A stretch of DNA of 54,703 nt from an uncultured Elusimicrobium sp. (GCA_902794125.1 CADBFX010000013.1:1-54703); one strand, 5' to 3'. Positions 8,622 through 17,381 are shown, numbered from the stretch's first letter. Translations and numbers: made by a program. The notes: generated from the letters alone by a model not told the origin.

Positions 8622-10181
8622 TTATTTCACTTCTTGGTAAGACTCATCTGTATTGACTCGCCATAATACGGCTTTGTCTAGCCCTTGTGTAATTACGCGG
8701 GCGCATTCCAACCCGCTTAACAAAGAGTGGTCCATATTGTTATAGCGGTGTTGCCCGTTACGCCCTACGCAGTATAAGTTGGTAAGCGTATCGGCAAAGG
8801 CACGCACGGTATCCAGGTGCGAATAACCTTTAAAGTAGGCAGGGTAGGCTTTTTCAATCCGTACCACTTTAGCTGCGTGAACATGTTGCGGCTCGCACAC
8901 GTGCAGTTTCGCCAATTCTTCTTTACCAAAAGTGATTAGTTCGTCATCGGTTTTACGCCATAATTCATCCCCTACGGAAGCAAAATACTCTAACCCGATG
9001 ACCACTTCCTTTTGCCAATTTGTTATCAAATAAGGAGACCAGCTGTTCATTACCTGAATGCGGCCCATAGTCATCTCTTTATCTTGGATGTAAATCCAGC
9101 TGTCCGGGCAGATGTTATTAACCGTCGGAATCGGCGTATCATTTTTTAGATTAAATTGGTCCAACACATACGCTACGTGGATATAATCCCGGTATTCCAG
9201 TTGCTGGGCCGCTTGGCGGACATTTTCCGGGGCACTATCCAACTGAGCGACCAGTTCTTGTAGCGGAATAGAAGAAATAAAATAATCCGGACTAAACAGT
9301 TCCTTCCGTCCGTCGGCATGAACAACTTCCACGTTCGTAATGCGTCCGTTTTGGTTAAACAGTTTCGTCACACGGGCATTAAACGAAAAAATCGCCCCGC
9401 GCGATTGGGCTTCCGTTTGCATTTTGCGCCACAATTGCCCGCAACCGTATTTCGGATAATAGTAATAATCCGTAAGCGACGTTTCTGTTTTCGCGCGGAT
9501 ATGAAATATTTTTGAAATCGCCGTCCATATTAATTTAGTAATAGAGAGCCCTTTAATGCGTTGGGTTCCCCAATCTTTTGAAATTTCGCTCGGGTGTTTG
9601 CCCCATACTTTTTGCGTGTAATGTTCAAAAAACATTCCGTATAACACCAAGCCGAAACGGTTAATCATAAAATCTTCTAACGACGTTTCCGGGCGTTTGC
9701 GGAATATGCTTTTAACGTAACTAACTCCTGCTTTAAACGTATTGCCACAACCTAAATTTAAGATTGTACGCAAATTAAGTTTAATGGGGTAGTCAAAGAA
9801 CTTTTTCAAATAATAAATGCGGGAAAACCGATAACGTTTCAACATTACTTCGTCGGTTTTTTCCGGGTCCGGCCCGCCAGGTTTAGTCATGGCAACACGT
9901 CCGGTAAGAATATCATCCTTAGCCGGGGCACCCTGAGTGTGCAGTAAATTTTCCCATAAATCTAAAATTTCTTCGTTTTTGGTAAACAAACGGTGCGGCC
10001 CGAGTTCATATCCGTTCCCATCAATTTTTACCGTGCGGGACATCCCCCCCGCCTCCGGCAACGGATCCACCACCACCACCTGTATATTTCCCTGTTTGGA
10101 AAGTGCCCACGCAGCCGCCAGCCCGGCCGGTCCGGCCCCGGCAATCAGTGCCATACAGGCATTCGAAATGTGCTCATCCAT
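8622..10181 (-). CDS. UDP-galactopyranose-mutase-like / amine-oxidase-fold flavoprotein
   Basis: 519 residues. ALIAGAGPAGLAAAWALSKQG is the FAD-binding motif, followed by DPLPEAGGMSRTVKIDGNGYELGPHRLF, which matches flavin amine oxidases and UDP-galactopyranose-mutase-like proteins. The segment FFEHYTQKVWGKHPSEISKDWGTQRIKG is characteristic of the group found in surface-glycan loci. The C-terminal YCVGRNGQHRYNNMDHSLLSGL closes the FAD site. The reaction cannot be fixed from sequence: a sugar-nucleotide or lipid-linked substrate is plausible because the divergent neighbour is a UDP-sugar decarboxylase-like enzyme. The start at 10181 has an AAAGG ribosome-binding site. Confidence 0.75.
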   Translation of the reverse strand: MDEHISNACMALIAGAGPAGLAAAWALSKQGNIQVVVVDPLPEAGGMSRTVKIDGNGYELGPHRLFTKNEEILDLWENLLHTQGAPAKDDILTGRVAMTKPGGPDPEKTDEVMLKRYRFSRIYYLKKFFDYPIKLNLRTILNLGCGNTFKAGVSYVKSIFRKRPETSLEDFMINRFGLVLYGMFFEHYTQKVWGKHPSEISKDWGTQRIKGLSITKLIWTAISKIFHIRAKTETSLTDYYYYPKYGCGQLWRKMQTEAQSRGAIFSFNARVTKLFNQNGRITNVEVVHADGRKELFSPDYFISSIPLQELVAQLDSAPENVRQAAQQLEYRDYIHVAYVLDQFNLKNDTPIPTVNNICPDSWIYIQDKEMTMGRIQVMNSWSPYLITNWQKEVVIGLEYFASVGDELWRKTDDELITFGKEELAKLHVCEPQHVHAAKVVRIEKAYPAYFKGYSHLDTVRAFADTLTNLYCVGRNGQHRYNNMDHSLLSGLECARVITQGLDKAVLWRVNTDESYQEVK

Positions 10182-10282
10182 AATAAAACCTTTCTAATTA
10201 AAATCAAATGACTTTGTTATTATATCTTTTTATCCCTACAAGAAAAAGTCCCGTTTTATACATAAAATGGTAATATATACAT

Positions 10283-11224
10283 ATGACAAGCATTTTAATT
10301 ACCGGCGCAAGCGGATTTCTAGGTTCCAATTTAACCATACGGCTAATTCAAGAGGGGAATCGCGTTATCGGCGTAGATAACAACTACACCGGGCGCATGT
10401 CCAATTTATCCCGCATTATCAACCACCCTAATTTCACGTTTATAGAACACGATATTATCGAACCGCTTACGGTAGATGAGAAAATTGACCAGATTTATAA
10501 TTTAGCCTGCCCGGCCTCACCGGTAGCTTACCAAGGCAAACACGCTATTTTAACAACTAAAACGTGTGTATATGGCGTTATCAATATGCTGGAGTTGGCT
10601 AAAAAGCACCAAGCTACGTTACTACAAGCATCCACGTCAGAAATTTACGGTGAACCGTTAGAACATCCCCAACAAGAAAGTTGCCGAGGGAACGTAAATC
10701 CCATTGGGATTCGTTCCTGTTATGACGAAGGCAAACGCTGCGCCGAAAGTTTATGCTTTGATTATATGCGCCAAGAAAACGTGTCTATTAAAATTGTCCG
10801 TATTTTTAACACCTACGGTCCGCATATGGATCCAAATGATGGGCGCGTAATCAGTAACTTTATTTTGCAAGCCTTACGCGGCGAAGATTTAACCATTTAC
10901 GGAGACGGTAGTCAAACCCGCTCTTTTTGCTATGTAGACGATTTAATTGAAGGGATCATCCGCATGATGAACTCCCCCCGCTCCTTTTGCGGCCCGGTCA
11001 ATTTAGGTAACCCCGGTGAATTTACCGTGCAGGAACTCGCCCAAAAAGTATTAGCCCGGTTACGGCCAAACGGCAAAATTTCTTACCAAGCTTTACCGTC
11101 GGACGACCCAACCCGCCGTCGCCCGGATATCTCTCTTGCCAAAGAAAAACTAGGCTGGCAACCGCAAGTAGCCCTCGATGAAGGTCTAGACAAAACGATT
11201 GCCTACTTCAAAACACTTATTTAA
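10283..11224 (+). CDS. UDP-glucuronate decarboxylase-like SDR epimerase
   Basis: 313 residues of the extended short-chain dehydrogenase family. [14 protein letters not shown] is the NAD(H)-binding motif. The active site is S-T-S-E-I-Y-G with the YxxxK pair in [11 protein letters not shown]. The segments [29 protein letters not shown] and [21 protein letters not shown] closely follow the UXS/UDP-glucuronate decarboxylase pattern, which yields UDP-xylose or a 4-keto intermediate for glycan synthesis. TAATAT lies exactly 6 nt before the ATG and no Shine-Dalgarno sequence is seen. Convergent with the MgtE-N/CBS gene, only 7 bp apart. Confidence 0.85.
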   Translation: MTSILITGASGFLGSNLTIRLIQEGNRVIGVDNNYTGRMSNLSRIINHPNFTFIEHDIIEPLTVDEKIDQIYNLACPASPVAYQGKHAILTTKTCVYGVINMLELAKKHQATLLQASTSEIYGEPLEHPQQESCRGNVNPIGIRSCYDEGKRCAESLCFDYMRQENVSIKIVRIFNTYGPHMDPNDGRVISNFILQALRGEDLTIYGDGSQTRSFCYVDDLIEGIIRMMNSPRSFCGPVNLGNPGEFTVQELAQKVLARLRPNGKISYQALPSDDPTRRRPDISLAKEKLGWQPQVALDEGLDKTIAYFKTLI

Positions 11225-11231
11225 TACAGAA

Positions 11232-11981
11232 TTATTTGGTAAGTTTATCCCACAGGGATTTTTTCCCGGTAGCACGAGGGAAAGAATGCCGATTTACAAG
11301 CCCTAAAAACACATTTTGCGCGTCTATTACGGCGGCTACGTCTTCGTCTTGGGCCGACAGCAAAGAACCCGCTTCTTGGCAGGAAATATGCGGTTGTACG
11401 CAAGGCATTGGACTCATCACCGAACCCACTACCGACTGTGGGGACTGTAAGGCAATTTCCGCCGTGCGAATACCACCTTTTAAATGGTTATCTTTATCCG
11501 TCACTACACACCAAACCGGTAATTTTTTACGGGGTAAATTTTTAAGCCGTTCAATTACTTGTGTTAGTTTGGCATCCGTCCGCACCACAATACAATCGGT
11601 TTGCATGTAATATCCTACCTGGTGGGGTCCGAAACTATTGGCTTGTTTTAAAAGTTGCAAGAAGGCCGGTTCTAACACGGAAGAAATCCGTTCCCGATAT
11701 GGGGCGGAAAAGGCATCCATCAAGCGGGCCGCCTGCACCACGTCCAAGTGGGTCAACACATAAGAAGCCTGCCGAATCGGCAACCGACGAAGCACTGCCG
11801 CCGCTTTTGCCGGGGCCATCGGGTTTAAACAAGCCACCAACGTTTGTGCTTTTAGCGGAGCGATTAACTGCAACACTTCATGCGTGGCCAACGTTTCCAG
11901 GGCGGCAGCGGCCGCTTGCGGGGCCGCTGAAATAAACTTTTCCGTAATAGCACTGGCTAACGCTTGTGTGGGCGAATTCAT
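11232..11981 (-). CDS. MgtE N-terminal domain plus CBS-domain protein
   Basis: About 249 residues with an AAAGGA ribosome-binding site before the ATG at 11981; a longer frame from 12065 runs into the divergent gene. The N-terminal half repeats the helical MgtE-N pattern (LIAPLKAQTLVACLNPMAPAKAAAVLRRLP, then VLTHLDVVQAARLMDAFSAPYRERISSVLE). The C-terminal half resembles a CBS pair (MQTDCIVVRTDAKLTQVIERLK, VVTDKDNHLKGGIRT, VMSPMPCVQPHISCQEAGSLLS, AAVIDAQNVFLGLVNR). There is no transmembrane channel domain, so it is not a complete Mg2+ transporter; a cytosolic sensor is inferred. Confidence 0.7.
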   Translation of the reverse strand: MNSPTQALASAITEKFISAAPQAAAAALETLATHEVLQLIAPLKAQTLVACLNPMAPAKAAAVLRRLPIRQASYVLTHLDVVQAARLMDAFSAPYRERISSVLEPAFLQLLKQANSFGPHQVGYYMQTDCIVVRTDAKLTQVIERLKNLPRKKLPVWCVVTDKDNHLKGGIRTAEIALQSPQSVVGSVMSPMPCVQPHISCQEAGSLLSAQDEDVAAVIDAQNVFLGLVNRHSFPRATGKKSLWDKLTK

Positions 11982-12063
11982 AACTTTCCTTTGAGACGAC
12001 TTGATGAAACCTATATTTTTATTATAATAAATAAACAGGTACTTGGGCCAAAGGGAGGGTGTC

Positions 12064-13251
12064 ATGTTTTTTGATAAACCGTTTCATGATATTACGTTTC
12101 AGGACGTAGTTGCTTTCTGTGAGCGCCAATTGCCCGAAGGTAAACAATTGGACTATAAGTATCTGTTGCCTAAAAATTACGAAAAATTTGCCAAAGTAAT
12201 TGCCTCCTTTGCTAACGCGATGGGCGGTTTGTTAATTATCGGCGTGCAGGATGACCGAAACGATAAACCCCGCCCCCCTTTTGCCGGGATTCCTTACCAC
12301 GAGAAATTGCGCAATACGATTGAAGATATCATCCAAGTATATATTGACCCAATTGTATTTGTGGACATTAACGTCTGCGTGAATAAAGCGGGCGACCGGA
12401 TGTTTGTGCTCATCCAAATTCCGCAAAGTAACCTTACCCCGCACCTAGTGGGCAAACTAAAACGGGCTTACATCCGCACCGGGCAAAGCAGCCGCCCGGA
12501 AGCCATCGTCCACCCCGAAAAACTACCGTGGCTGTTGGATCACCGTAAAAAATCAGAACGGTTGCGCCACATTCTTTATGACAAAGCCGAAAGCCATTTT
12601 GACAACTATTTAAAAACGCTCACCGTATCGGCGGAAGGAGAAGTAGTATGTACCCTATCCATAATGCCGTTCTATCCGGACGAGCCACTCACCAATTACA
12701 AAAAACTCCCCGCTCTAATGAACGTGGCTTGTACACGCGCGGAATACGGAACTATGGCCGATACTTCTTTCCCATTAATGCCGGTTCAAGACGGGGCAGC
12801 CATTATTTCCAATCAGCGCGGCATTTATAAAATGACGGAATTTAACGCTTACGGCCTTGTGATGAATAAGCAAATTATATCTTCGGACGAAATCGTCAAC
12901 GGCCACGCCGCACGTACCTTACATTTGGAAAAAATTGCCGAAAATATGGCTTTGTTTTTAATGACGGCTCGCAAATATGCTGAACAATTAACCGTGGGCG
13001 GAAATCTTTATTTCCGGCTAAAAATGAATAACACCCGCGCGGCACGCGTTCTATTTAATAATAAACCCTTTACAGCGCTGGAAGACTACGTCCGTATGGA
13101 TAAAACACTCTCGTTACAAGATTTACAAAACAACCTACCCGAATTTTTAGAAACATTGCTACACGAAACCGCCTGGGCATTAGGTGTACAAGTATCTGCG
13201 GAAGATATGCGCCTTTTATTGAAGAGATTGTTAAACGGGGTTGTAAAATGA
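12064..13251 (+). CDS. AlbA_2 (Schlafen-like) domain protein
   Basis: 395 residues from the ATG at 12064, which has a strong GGGAGGG ribosome-binding site. The N-terminal 150 residues have the AlbA_2 pattern: EGKQLDYKYLLPKNYEKFAKVIASFANAMGGLLIIGVQDD, then ILIQIPQSNL-type strands and AYIRTGQSSRPE. The C-terminal 250 residues are unrecognised. AlbA_2 domains bind nucleic acid and occur in regulators and defence proteins. The stop overlaps the next start (ATGA), so it is translationally coupled to a prepilin-like gene; that pairing is unexplained. Confidence 0.7.
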   Translation: MFFDKPFHDITFQDVVAFCERQLPEGKQLDYKYLLPKNYEKFAKVIASFANAMGGLLIIGVQDDRNDKPRPPFAGIPYHEKLRNTIEDIIQVYIDPIVFVDINVCVNKAGDRMFVLIQIPQSNLTPHLVGKLKRAYIRTGQSSRPEAIVHPEKLPWLLDHRKKSERLRHILYDKAESHFDNYLKTLTVSAEGEVVCTLSIMPFYPDEPLTNYKKLPALMNVACTRAEYGTMADTSFPLMPVQDGAAIISNQRGIYKMTEFNAYGLVMNKQIISSDEIVNGHAARTLHLEKIAENMALFLMTARKYAEQLTVGGNLYFRLKMNNTRAARVLFNNKPFTALEDYVRMDKTLSLQDLQNNLPEFLETLLHETAWALGVQVSAEDMRLLLKRLLNGVVK

Positions 13252-13712
13252 AAAAAGGCTTCACCCTGTTAGAAATGACGGTAGCACTGCTGATTATCGG
13301 TGTGTTGGCGGCTATCGCCCTCCCCTATTATTTACACTCCGTTGAAAGCGCCCGCATCACTGAAGTAGTGGTATTGTGGGGCCGGCAAAAAAATTTTGCC
13401 ACCGGCAAACATTTAACAAGTTCGCAAGCTCAACGCTTTACGGAGCAACTGCAAAAGGCCAATTTAAAATTTTTTACAGGGCGTGTATTCTGCAACGGAA
13501 GCGAACAAGATAATCCCCCCTGTTGGGAAGCGGAATTTACCCGACGGGACGGAAACGGCTCCCTCCTTTATAAATTACAAACCACACAAAATTTTCTACG
13601 TTTGGGTTGTATCGGGCTTAATGAAAGCGGAACCGAGTTTTGCCAAAACCAAGCCGAGAATAAAACCCCAACAACTCTTCCAAACGGCGAAGAACTCTAT
13701 ATTATTCGATAA
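13248..13712 (+). CDS. Type IV prepilin-like protein
   Basis: 154 residues. MKKGFTLLEMTVALLIIGVL is a class III (prepilin) signal: the prepilin peptidase would cut after Gly4 and methylate Phe5, and Glu9 of the mature helix-style motif is present. The remainder is a small soluble domain with four Cys (CNGSEQDNPPC, CIGLNESGTEFC) likely to pair as disulfides. It could be a minor pilin or a type II secretion pseudopilin. No assembly ATPase or platform gene is in the window. Overlaps the preceding gene by 4 bp and is followed by a strong terminator. Confidence 0.85.
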   Translation: MKKGFTLLEMTVALLIIGVLAAIALPYYLHSVESARITEVVVLWGRQKNFATGKHLTSSQAQRFTEQLQKANLKFFTGRVFCNGSEQDNPPCWEAEFTRRDGNGSLLYKLQTTQNFLRLGCIGLNESGTEFCQNQAENKTPTTLPNGEELYIIR

Positions 13713-13741
13713 AAAAGAGGGCTTTCAGAGCCCTCTTTTTT
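13711..13741. terminator. Bidirectional terminator
   Basis: A stem of about 13 bp (A6-GAGGGCT at 13711-13723, AGCCCTC-T6 at 13729-13741) with loop TTCAG lies between two convergent prepilin-like genes. Confidence 0.9.
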
Positions 13742-13756
13742 AGAATCAAATAAGCT

Positions 13757-14263
13757 TTAATTTCCTTCTGTAATTTGCTGGCAATAAGTGGTGCCTTTGT
13801 CTGTCTTGGCCGTACAGGAAGGATTGGCTTGCACGGAAGCGCGATCCAACCAAATAGTATAGTAGAGGTCAGCCTGAGTTTTGCAACTATTCCAATCATT
13901 GGCCGAATAAGCCGCCGGGCAATAGTATAAACGGATGCTCCATTTAGACATATCCGCCATATCACCGTCCTGCAAGGTTTCCATCATAAAATCTTTTCCG
14001 CAACGGCTGACAAAATTATTTGTAGCCGAGCAACCGCCAAAATTAACGTCCAACTCATCAAATGCCGTTGTATAACGACCGCTGGACATAAAAAACATTT
14101 CCTCGGCCTGCTTTAGCGAGCGAGCCGTTTGTTCGGCATTGGAAAAGCGGGACTGGAAAACAGCCTTTTCATACGCGGGCAATGCAATCGCCGCCAGAAT
14201 ACCAATGATCAAAATAACAACCAATAATTCTGTTAGTGTAAAACCTGTTTTGTATGTTTTCAT
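13757..14263 (-). CDS. Type IV prepilin-like protein
   Basis: 168 residues with the leader MKTYKTGFTLTELLVVILII (cleavage after the Gly before Phe, Glu5 of the mature protein present) and the long N-terminal hydrophobic helix IIGILAAIALPAYEKAV. The pilin body contains the pattern ARSLKQAEEMFFMSSGRYTTAFDELD common to this class and six Cys. AGAGGTT is the ribosome-binding site. It is not paired with assembly genes and is convergent with another prepilin-like gene that has a different body, so the two are not a recent duplication. Confidence 0.87.
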   Translation of the reverse strand: MKTYKTGFTLTELLVVILIIGILAAIALPAYEKAVFQSRFSNAEQTARSLKQAEEMFFMSSGRYTTAFDELDVNFGGCSATNNFVSRCGKDFMMETLQDGDMADMSKWSIRLYYCPAAYSANDWNSCKTQADLYYTIWLDRASVQANPSCTAKTDKGTTYCQQITEGN

Positions 14264-14325
14264 ATAACCTCTATATTACGGAAGCTACCAAAATTGTATC
14301 ACATCTCTTTTCAACAGACAACAAA

Positions 14326-14359
14326 AAAACGCCGCCGGTTTGCTGCCCGGCGGCGTTTT
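14326..14359. terminator. Terminator of the H1-like gene
   Basis: A perfect 13-bp stem (AAAACGCCGCCGG at 14326-14338, CCGGCGGCGTTTT at 14347-14359) with an 8-nt loop is followed by a T-run on the - strand, 13 bp downstream of the H1-like stop codon. Confidence 0.9.
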
Positions 14360-14371
14360 GTTTCAACTAAA

Positions 14372-14581
14372 TTATTTTTTCTTTGCTACTTTTTTCGCCG
14401 GTTTTTTAGCGGCTTTTTTTACAGTCTTTTTGGTAGCTTTTTTAGCGCAGGCTTTTTTGCAAGCTTTTTTAGCGCAGGCTTTTTTGGCTACTTTTTTCGC
14501 CGGTTTTTTAACGGCGGCTTTTTTTACAGTTTTTTTGGTAGCTTTTTTAGCTACTTTTTTTACAGTTTTTTTAACGGCCAT
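14372..14581 (-). CDS. Histone H1-like Lys/Ala-rich protein
   Basis: 69 residues made of KK-A/T/P repeats (VKKVAKKATKKTVKKAAVKK, PAKKVAKK), like the C-terminal tail of eukaryotic H1 and bacterial H1-like nucleoid proteins. It should bind DNA or RNA by charge. Unusually for such a tail it carries three Cys in a regular spacing (KACAKKACKKACAKKA). AGGAG ribosome-binding site; its own strong terminator follows. The internal repeats suggest length variation by slippage. Confidence 0.8.
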   Translation of the reverse strand: MAVKKTVKKVAKKATKKTVKKAAVKKPAKKVAKKACAKKACKKACAKKATKKTVKKAAKKPAKKVAKKK

Positions 14582-14843
14582 GTTGTTCTCCTAGGACAAT
14601 TAGTTTTAACCTCATAAAAATAATAGCACAAATAATTTAAAATTGCAACTATTTTTCCGTCATAAAATTTTTTTTGCAAAAAAATCAAGTCCTGTTTTTA
14701 CCGTCTAAAAATCAGATTTTTTAATTTTTCACGTCGGAGAATTAATTTTCGGGCTTTCGATTTTTATGCATTTCTCGCACAAAAAATTTTTTAAAAATTT
14801 TTTTAAAAAATACTTGCTTTTTAAAAAACAAAACAATAATTTT

Positions 14844-15476
14844 TTATTTTTTGCATTTATTTTTTTGCGTTTGTAACAACGCAATTGCTGTTTTTATTTT
14901 GGAACGATCGCTATATAATAGCCCACTTTTTTGGGTAAGAAACAAGGCTGCTTTTTCAAGTGCAAACACACGCCCGCGCTTTAATTCCATTTCAATTTCT
15001 TTAAACAGAACTCGTTGTTTGCCAACGATAATGCGGCAATTATCAAACGCCACTTCTGCCGAAAAGCGCGGCATAACAAAACTGCGCGTAATACGGTGAT
15101 TGCGGATTTCAAATAATGGAGATAGTTGTTGTAGCGGTAAATTTTTCCATCGCTTTTTTGTGTGCAAAAGATGCAGAGCTTGCGCAAAAGAAGTAGCCGC
15201 AGGAAGTGGCAATGTCTCTTCGCGCCGAACAGCTTTTCCGTTAACAACAGCCGTTTTGGTTTTGAAGGTGGCTTCCCATTTCCCGTTGCTACAGCGCAAG
15301 CGAAACGCAATTTTTTTTGCGCCCAAATCGCCTTGCGGAGTATCCAGATATACATCCCGTAACTTCCAACGCTGGGCCGGGCCGACACTTCCCAACGATT
15401 CCAACGCCCGATGCATTTTATAAAATGCCCGCGGACAATCAGCCTTCCATTTAAATTCTACTTCCATATTCTTCAT
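14844..15476 (-). CDS. CYTH-domain (triphosphate tunnel) protein
   Basis: 210 residues. The N-terminal MEVEFKWK fits the ExExK metal-binding motif of CYTH/triphosphate tunnel metalloenzymes, and alternating charged strands follow (VYLDTPQGDL, AFRLRCSNGKWEATFKTK, RREETLPLP, FEIRNHRITRSF, AEVAFDNCRIIV, FKEIEMELKRG). Likely hydrolyses inorganic triphosphate or a related phosphate compound; substrate not determinable. The start at 15476 is preceded by TAAACT exactly 6 nt upstream and no Shine-Dalgarno sequence; the ATG at 15467 is the alternative and puts ExExK at the extreme N-terminus. Downstream DNA (14582-14843) before the H1-like gene is very AT-rich with nothing else visible. Confidence 0.8.
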   Translation of the reverse strand: MKNMEVEFKWKADCPRAFYKMHRALESLGSVGPAQRWKLRDVYLDTPQGDLGAKKIAFRLRCSNGKWEATFKTKTAVVNGKAVRREETLPLPAATSFAQALHLLHTKKRWKNLPLQQLSPLFEIRNHRITRSFVMPRFSAEVAFDNCRIIVGKQRVLFKEIEMELKRGRVFALEKAALFLTQKSGLLYSDRSKIKTAIALLQTQKNKCKK

Positions 15477-15521
15477 ATGTTTAGTTTAGCAAAAAAGTAT
15501 AATAGTGTTTAGGAGGATTTT

Positions 15522-16046
15522 ATGGAAAAATTACGTCAACCTACTTCTTTAAACTGTTTTGCCTGCGGGCGCAATAATCCGTTTGGCCTGAAACTGGAAT
15601 GGTTTAACAATTACGAAGAAAAACAAGTAGAAACTACCTTTACGCTGGATGATAATTATTGCTCTTATCCCGGCACCGTACATGGCGGCATTGTTGCAAC
15701 AATCTTAGATGAAACCTCCGGCCGCGCGGTGTTACTGGACAACGACTTTAATAATTTAATGGTAACGTTAAAAATGGAAGTGGTATACAAACACAATACC
15801 CCCACTCACACCCCACTAAAAGCCATCGGACGCCTGATTAAAGGCGGACACGGACGGGCACAGGTGGAAGGCGAAATCCGGTTGCCGGACGGAACTGTAA
15901 CCGCCAAATGCACCAGTTTGCTGTATAAATTACCCGAAGAAGTCCGTTCCAAGTGGGGCCCAGAAGCCGAAGAATGGGCACGTACCACGCCCACGGTCCC
16001 GGCCACTTGCCAATGCTGCCATCACGACGAAAAAACCGAAAAGTAG
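15522..16046 (+). CDS. PaaI-family hotdog thioesterase
   Basis: 174 residues. The hotdog core contains YPGTVHGGIVATILDETSGRA, with the HGG and Asp/Glu positions of PaaI-type acyl-CoA thioesterases, then VVYKHNTPTHTPL and RLIKGGHGRAQVEGEIRLPDG. Cys pairs lie at both ends (CFACGRNNPFGL near residue 13 and CQCCHHD near the C-terminus), which might bind a metal. AGGAGG ribosome-binding site. Substrate unknown. It is the last gene before tRNA-Val and the accessory island. Confidence 0.85.
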   Translation: MEKLRQPTSLNCFACGRNNPFGLKLEWFNNYEEKQVETTFTLDDNYCSYPGTVHGGIVATILDETSGRAVLLDNDFNNLMVTLKMEVVYKHNTPTHTPLKAIGRLIKGGHGRAQVEGEIRLPDGTVTAKCTSLLYKLPEEVRSKWGPEAEEWARTTPTVPATCQCCHHDEKTEK

Positions 16047-16076
16047 TTGAGTTGGCACGGTGCAATTTGTTATAAT
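16047..16076 (+). promoter_or_regulatory. Promoter of tRNA-Val
   Basis: A TATAAT -10 box at 16071-16076 lies 15 bp before the tRNA 5' end. A TTGAGT at 16047-16052 (18-bp spacer) is the best -35 candidate. Confidence 0.55.
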
Positions 16077-16091
16077 AAAGTATCGCTTTAC

Positions 16092-16164
16092 GGATCGGTA
16101 GCTTAGTTGGTAGAGCGCCTGCTTTACACGCAGGAGGTCAGGGGTTCGAGTCCCTTCCGGTCCA
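16092..16164 (+). tRNA. tRNA-Val (anticodon TAC)
   Basis: Complete cloverleaf: acceptor GGATCGG pairs with CCGGTCC, D-arm GCTT/GAGC, anticodon stem CCTGC/GCAGG around loop TTTACAC (anticodon TAC), T-arm GGGGTTCGAGTCCCT, discriminator A. CCA is not encoded. The accessory island begins immediately downstream. Confidence 0.96.
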
Positions 16165-16173
16165 AATTGATTT

Positions 16174-16201
16174 TCCCCGTCGACAAGATGGGGATTTTTT
16201 T
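16174..16201 (+). terminator. Terminator of tRNA-Val
   Basis: Hairpin TCCCC-G-TC / GA-T-GGGGA with a 5-nt loop, followed by T7 (16195-16201). Confidence 0.75.
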
Positions 16202-16363
16202 GTATTTAATTGTATCTTTTTCCGACGAGGAAAGTTTTAACTTTCTATCCTTCACCTTCTTAGAGTGCTTTATCCCTTGCGGAAAATACGGATAATTCGG
16301 CCCCAGTTCTCTAACGGCAAAAATCGCAAGATCCACTTTTTTGAGTGTACTTAAATTACGTGG

Positions 16364-16390
16364 AAGGTCACAGGTTCAAGTCCTGTGCGG
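16364..16390 (+). repeat. tRNA T-arm-like remnant (copy 1)
   Basis: AAGGTCACAGG-TTCAAGT-CCTGT reads as variable loop, T-stem, T-loop and T-stem of a tRNA without a 5' part. It is nearly identical to the fragment at 17566-17591. Such 3' tRNA remnants are typical attachment-site scars of integrative elements. Confidence 0.6.
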
Positions 16391-16402
16391 TATTAAACTG
16401 CT

Positions 16403-17293
16403 TTAATAGGTAATCTTAAAATAATCCAACACGGCTTTCATTTGGTCTTGTGCAGCCAAACAAGTATCGGTTAAGCGCTCGTGATTTTTCGACCACTCGT
16501 TAAGCCCTTTGTAATAAAACATCTTTATCTTGTCCGTAATGATAAACGGAACGATGTTATTACGCAGACATTCCTTAAAGAGTAGCAGCCGCCCGATACG
16601 TCCATTCCCGTCTTGAAATGGGTGAATGGCTTCAAACTGGTAATGGAAATCTAATAGTTCTTCAAATGAGTGTTTGTTTTTACGGTTATACTTGGCCAGC
16701 AGGGTTTTCATTTTGGCAGCTACCTGTTCCGGACTAGTAGTGGCGTGTCCCCCCACCTCATTGGGTTTGCGTTTATAATCCCCTACCGCAAACCAGGCCT
16801 TGCGGCTATCCGAAGTCCCGTTTTTAAGCACACCGTGTAATTCTTTTAGAAAATGTTCACTGGGTTTATAGTTGGCGTTATCAATAATCATATCAATACA
16901 TTTAAAGTGGTTTGCGGTTTCTACAATATCATCCACCTTTACGGTATTATCTTCCACACCAATCGTGTTTGTTTCAAAAATATAGCGGGTTTGGTCATGG
17001 GTGAGTTGACTGCCTTCTATATGGTTAGAGTTATAAGTAAGGTCAATTTGTATCTTATGATAAATACTGCCATGTTGCTTGGAAGATTGCTCGGCTTTTA
17101 ATATATTGAGTAAGGTATTAGCGTGCTTGCTTTGTTTGGGTTTACGCATAGGTTTAGAGGCATCTGCTGGAATGTTCCATGTCTTGCCGATTAAAAAAGC
17201 CCCCGTAATACGGCCATGTGCACAATAATTACGCACGCTCCGCTCCGAAATTTTCCACTTTTTAGCAGCTTGTACTGCCGAGATATATTCCAT
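16403..17293 (-). CDS. Fic-domain protein with N-terminal helix-turn-helix
   Basis: 296 residues. Residues 1-48 (ISAVQAAKKWKISERSVRNYCAHGRITGAF) look like a MerR/excisionase-type DNA-binding head. The Fic domain has the complete catalytic motif HPFQDGNGRIGR at 224-235, so AMP or another nucleotide monophosphate transfer is expected. SNHIEG at 89-94 fits the (S/T)xxxE(G/N) inhibitory helix, so the enzyme is probably self-inhibited. The combination of DNA binding and Fic activity fits a self-regulating toxin or stress effector. AGGAGG ribosome-binding site and a consensus-like promoter with an embedded repeat (see 17314-17342). Targets unknown. Confidence 0.87.
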   Translation of the reverse strand: MEYISAVQAAKKWKISERSVRNYCAHGRITGAFLIGKTWNIPADASKPMRKPKQSKHANTLLNILKAEQSSKQHGSIYHKIQIDLTYNSNHIEGSQLTHDQTRYIFETNTIGVEDNTVKVDDIVETANHFKCIDMIIDNANYKPSEHFLKELHGVLKNGTSDSRKAWFAVGDYKRKPNEVGGHATTSPEQVAAKMKTLLAKYNRKNKHSFEELLDFHYQFEAIHPFQDGNGRIGRLLLFKECLRNNIVPFIITDKIKMFYYKGLNEWSKNHERLTDTCLAAQDQMKAVLDYFKITY

Positions 17294-17313
17294 AAACGCC
17301 TCCTGTTACTACT

Positions 17314-17342
17314 AGTATAACTGATTATCGGCAATAAATCAA
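17314..17342 (-). promoter_or_regulatory. fic promoter with TTGCCGATAA element in the spacer
   Basis: On the - strand TTGATT (-35, 17342-17337) and TATACT (-10, 17319-17314) are 17 bp apart. The spacer contains TTGCCGATAA (17334-17325). The same 10-mer occurs in the opposite orientation at 17372-17381. A related arrangement lies upstream of the DUF5681 gene (27256-27271). Confidence 0.65.
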
Positions 17343-17381
17343 GTAATATCTTATAAATAAACAATTATATTTTGCCGATAA
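17325..17381. repeat. Exact 10-bp inverted repeat upstream of fic
   Basis: TTATCGGCAA (17325-17334) and TTGCCGATAA (17372-17381) are exact inverted copies 37 bp apart, flanking AT-rich DNA. They suit a dimeric regulator or DNA looping. Confidence 0.7.
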
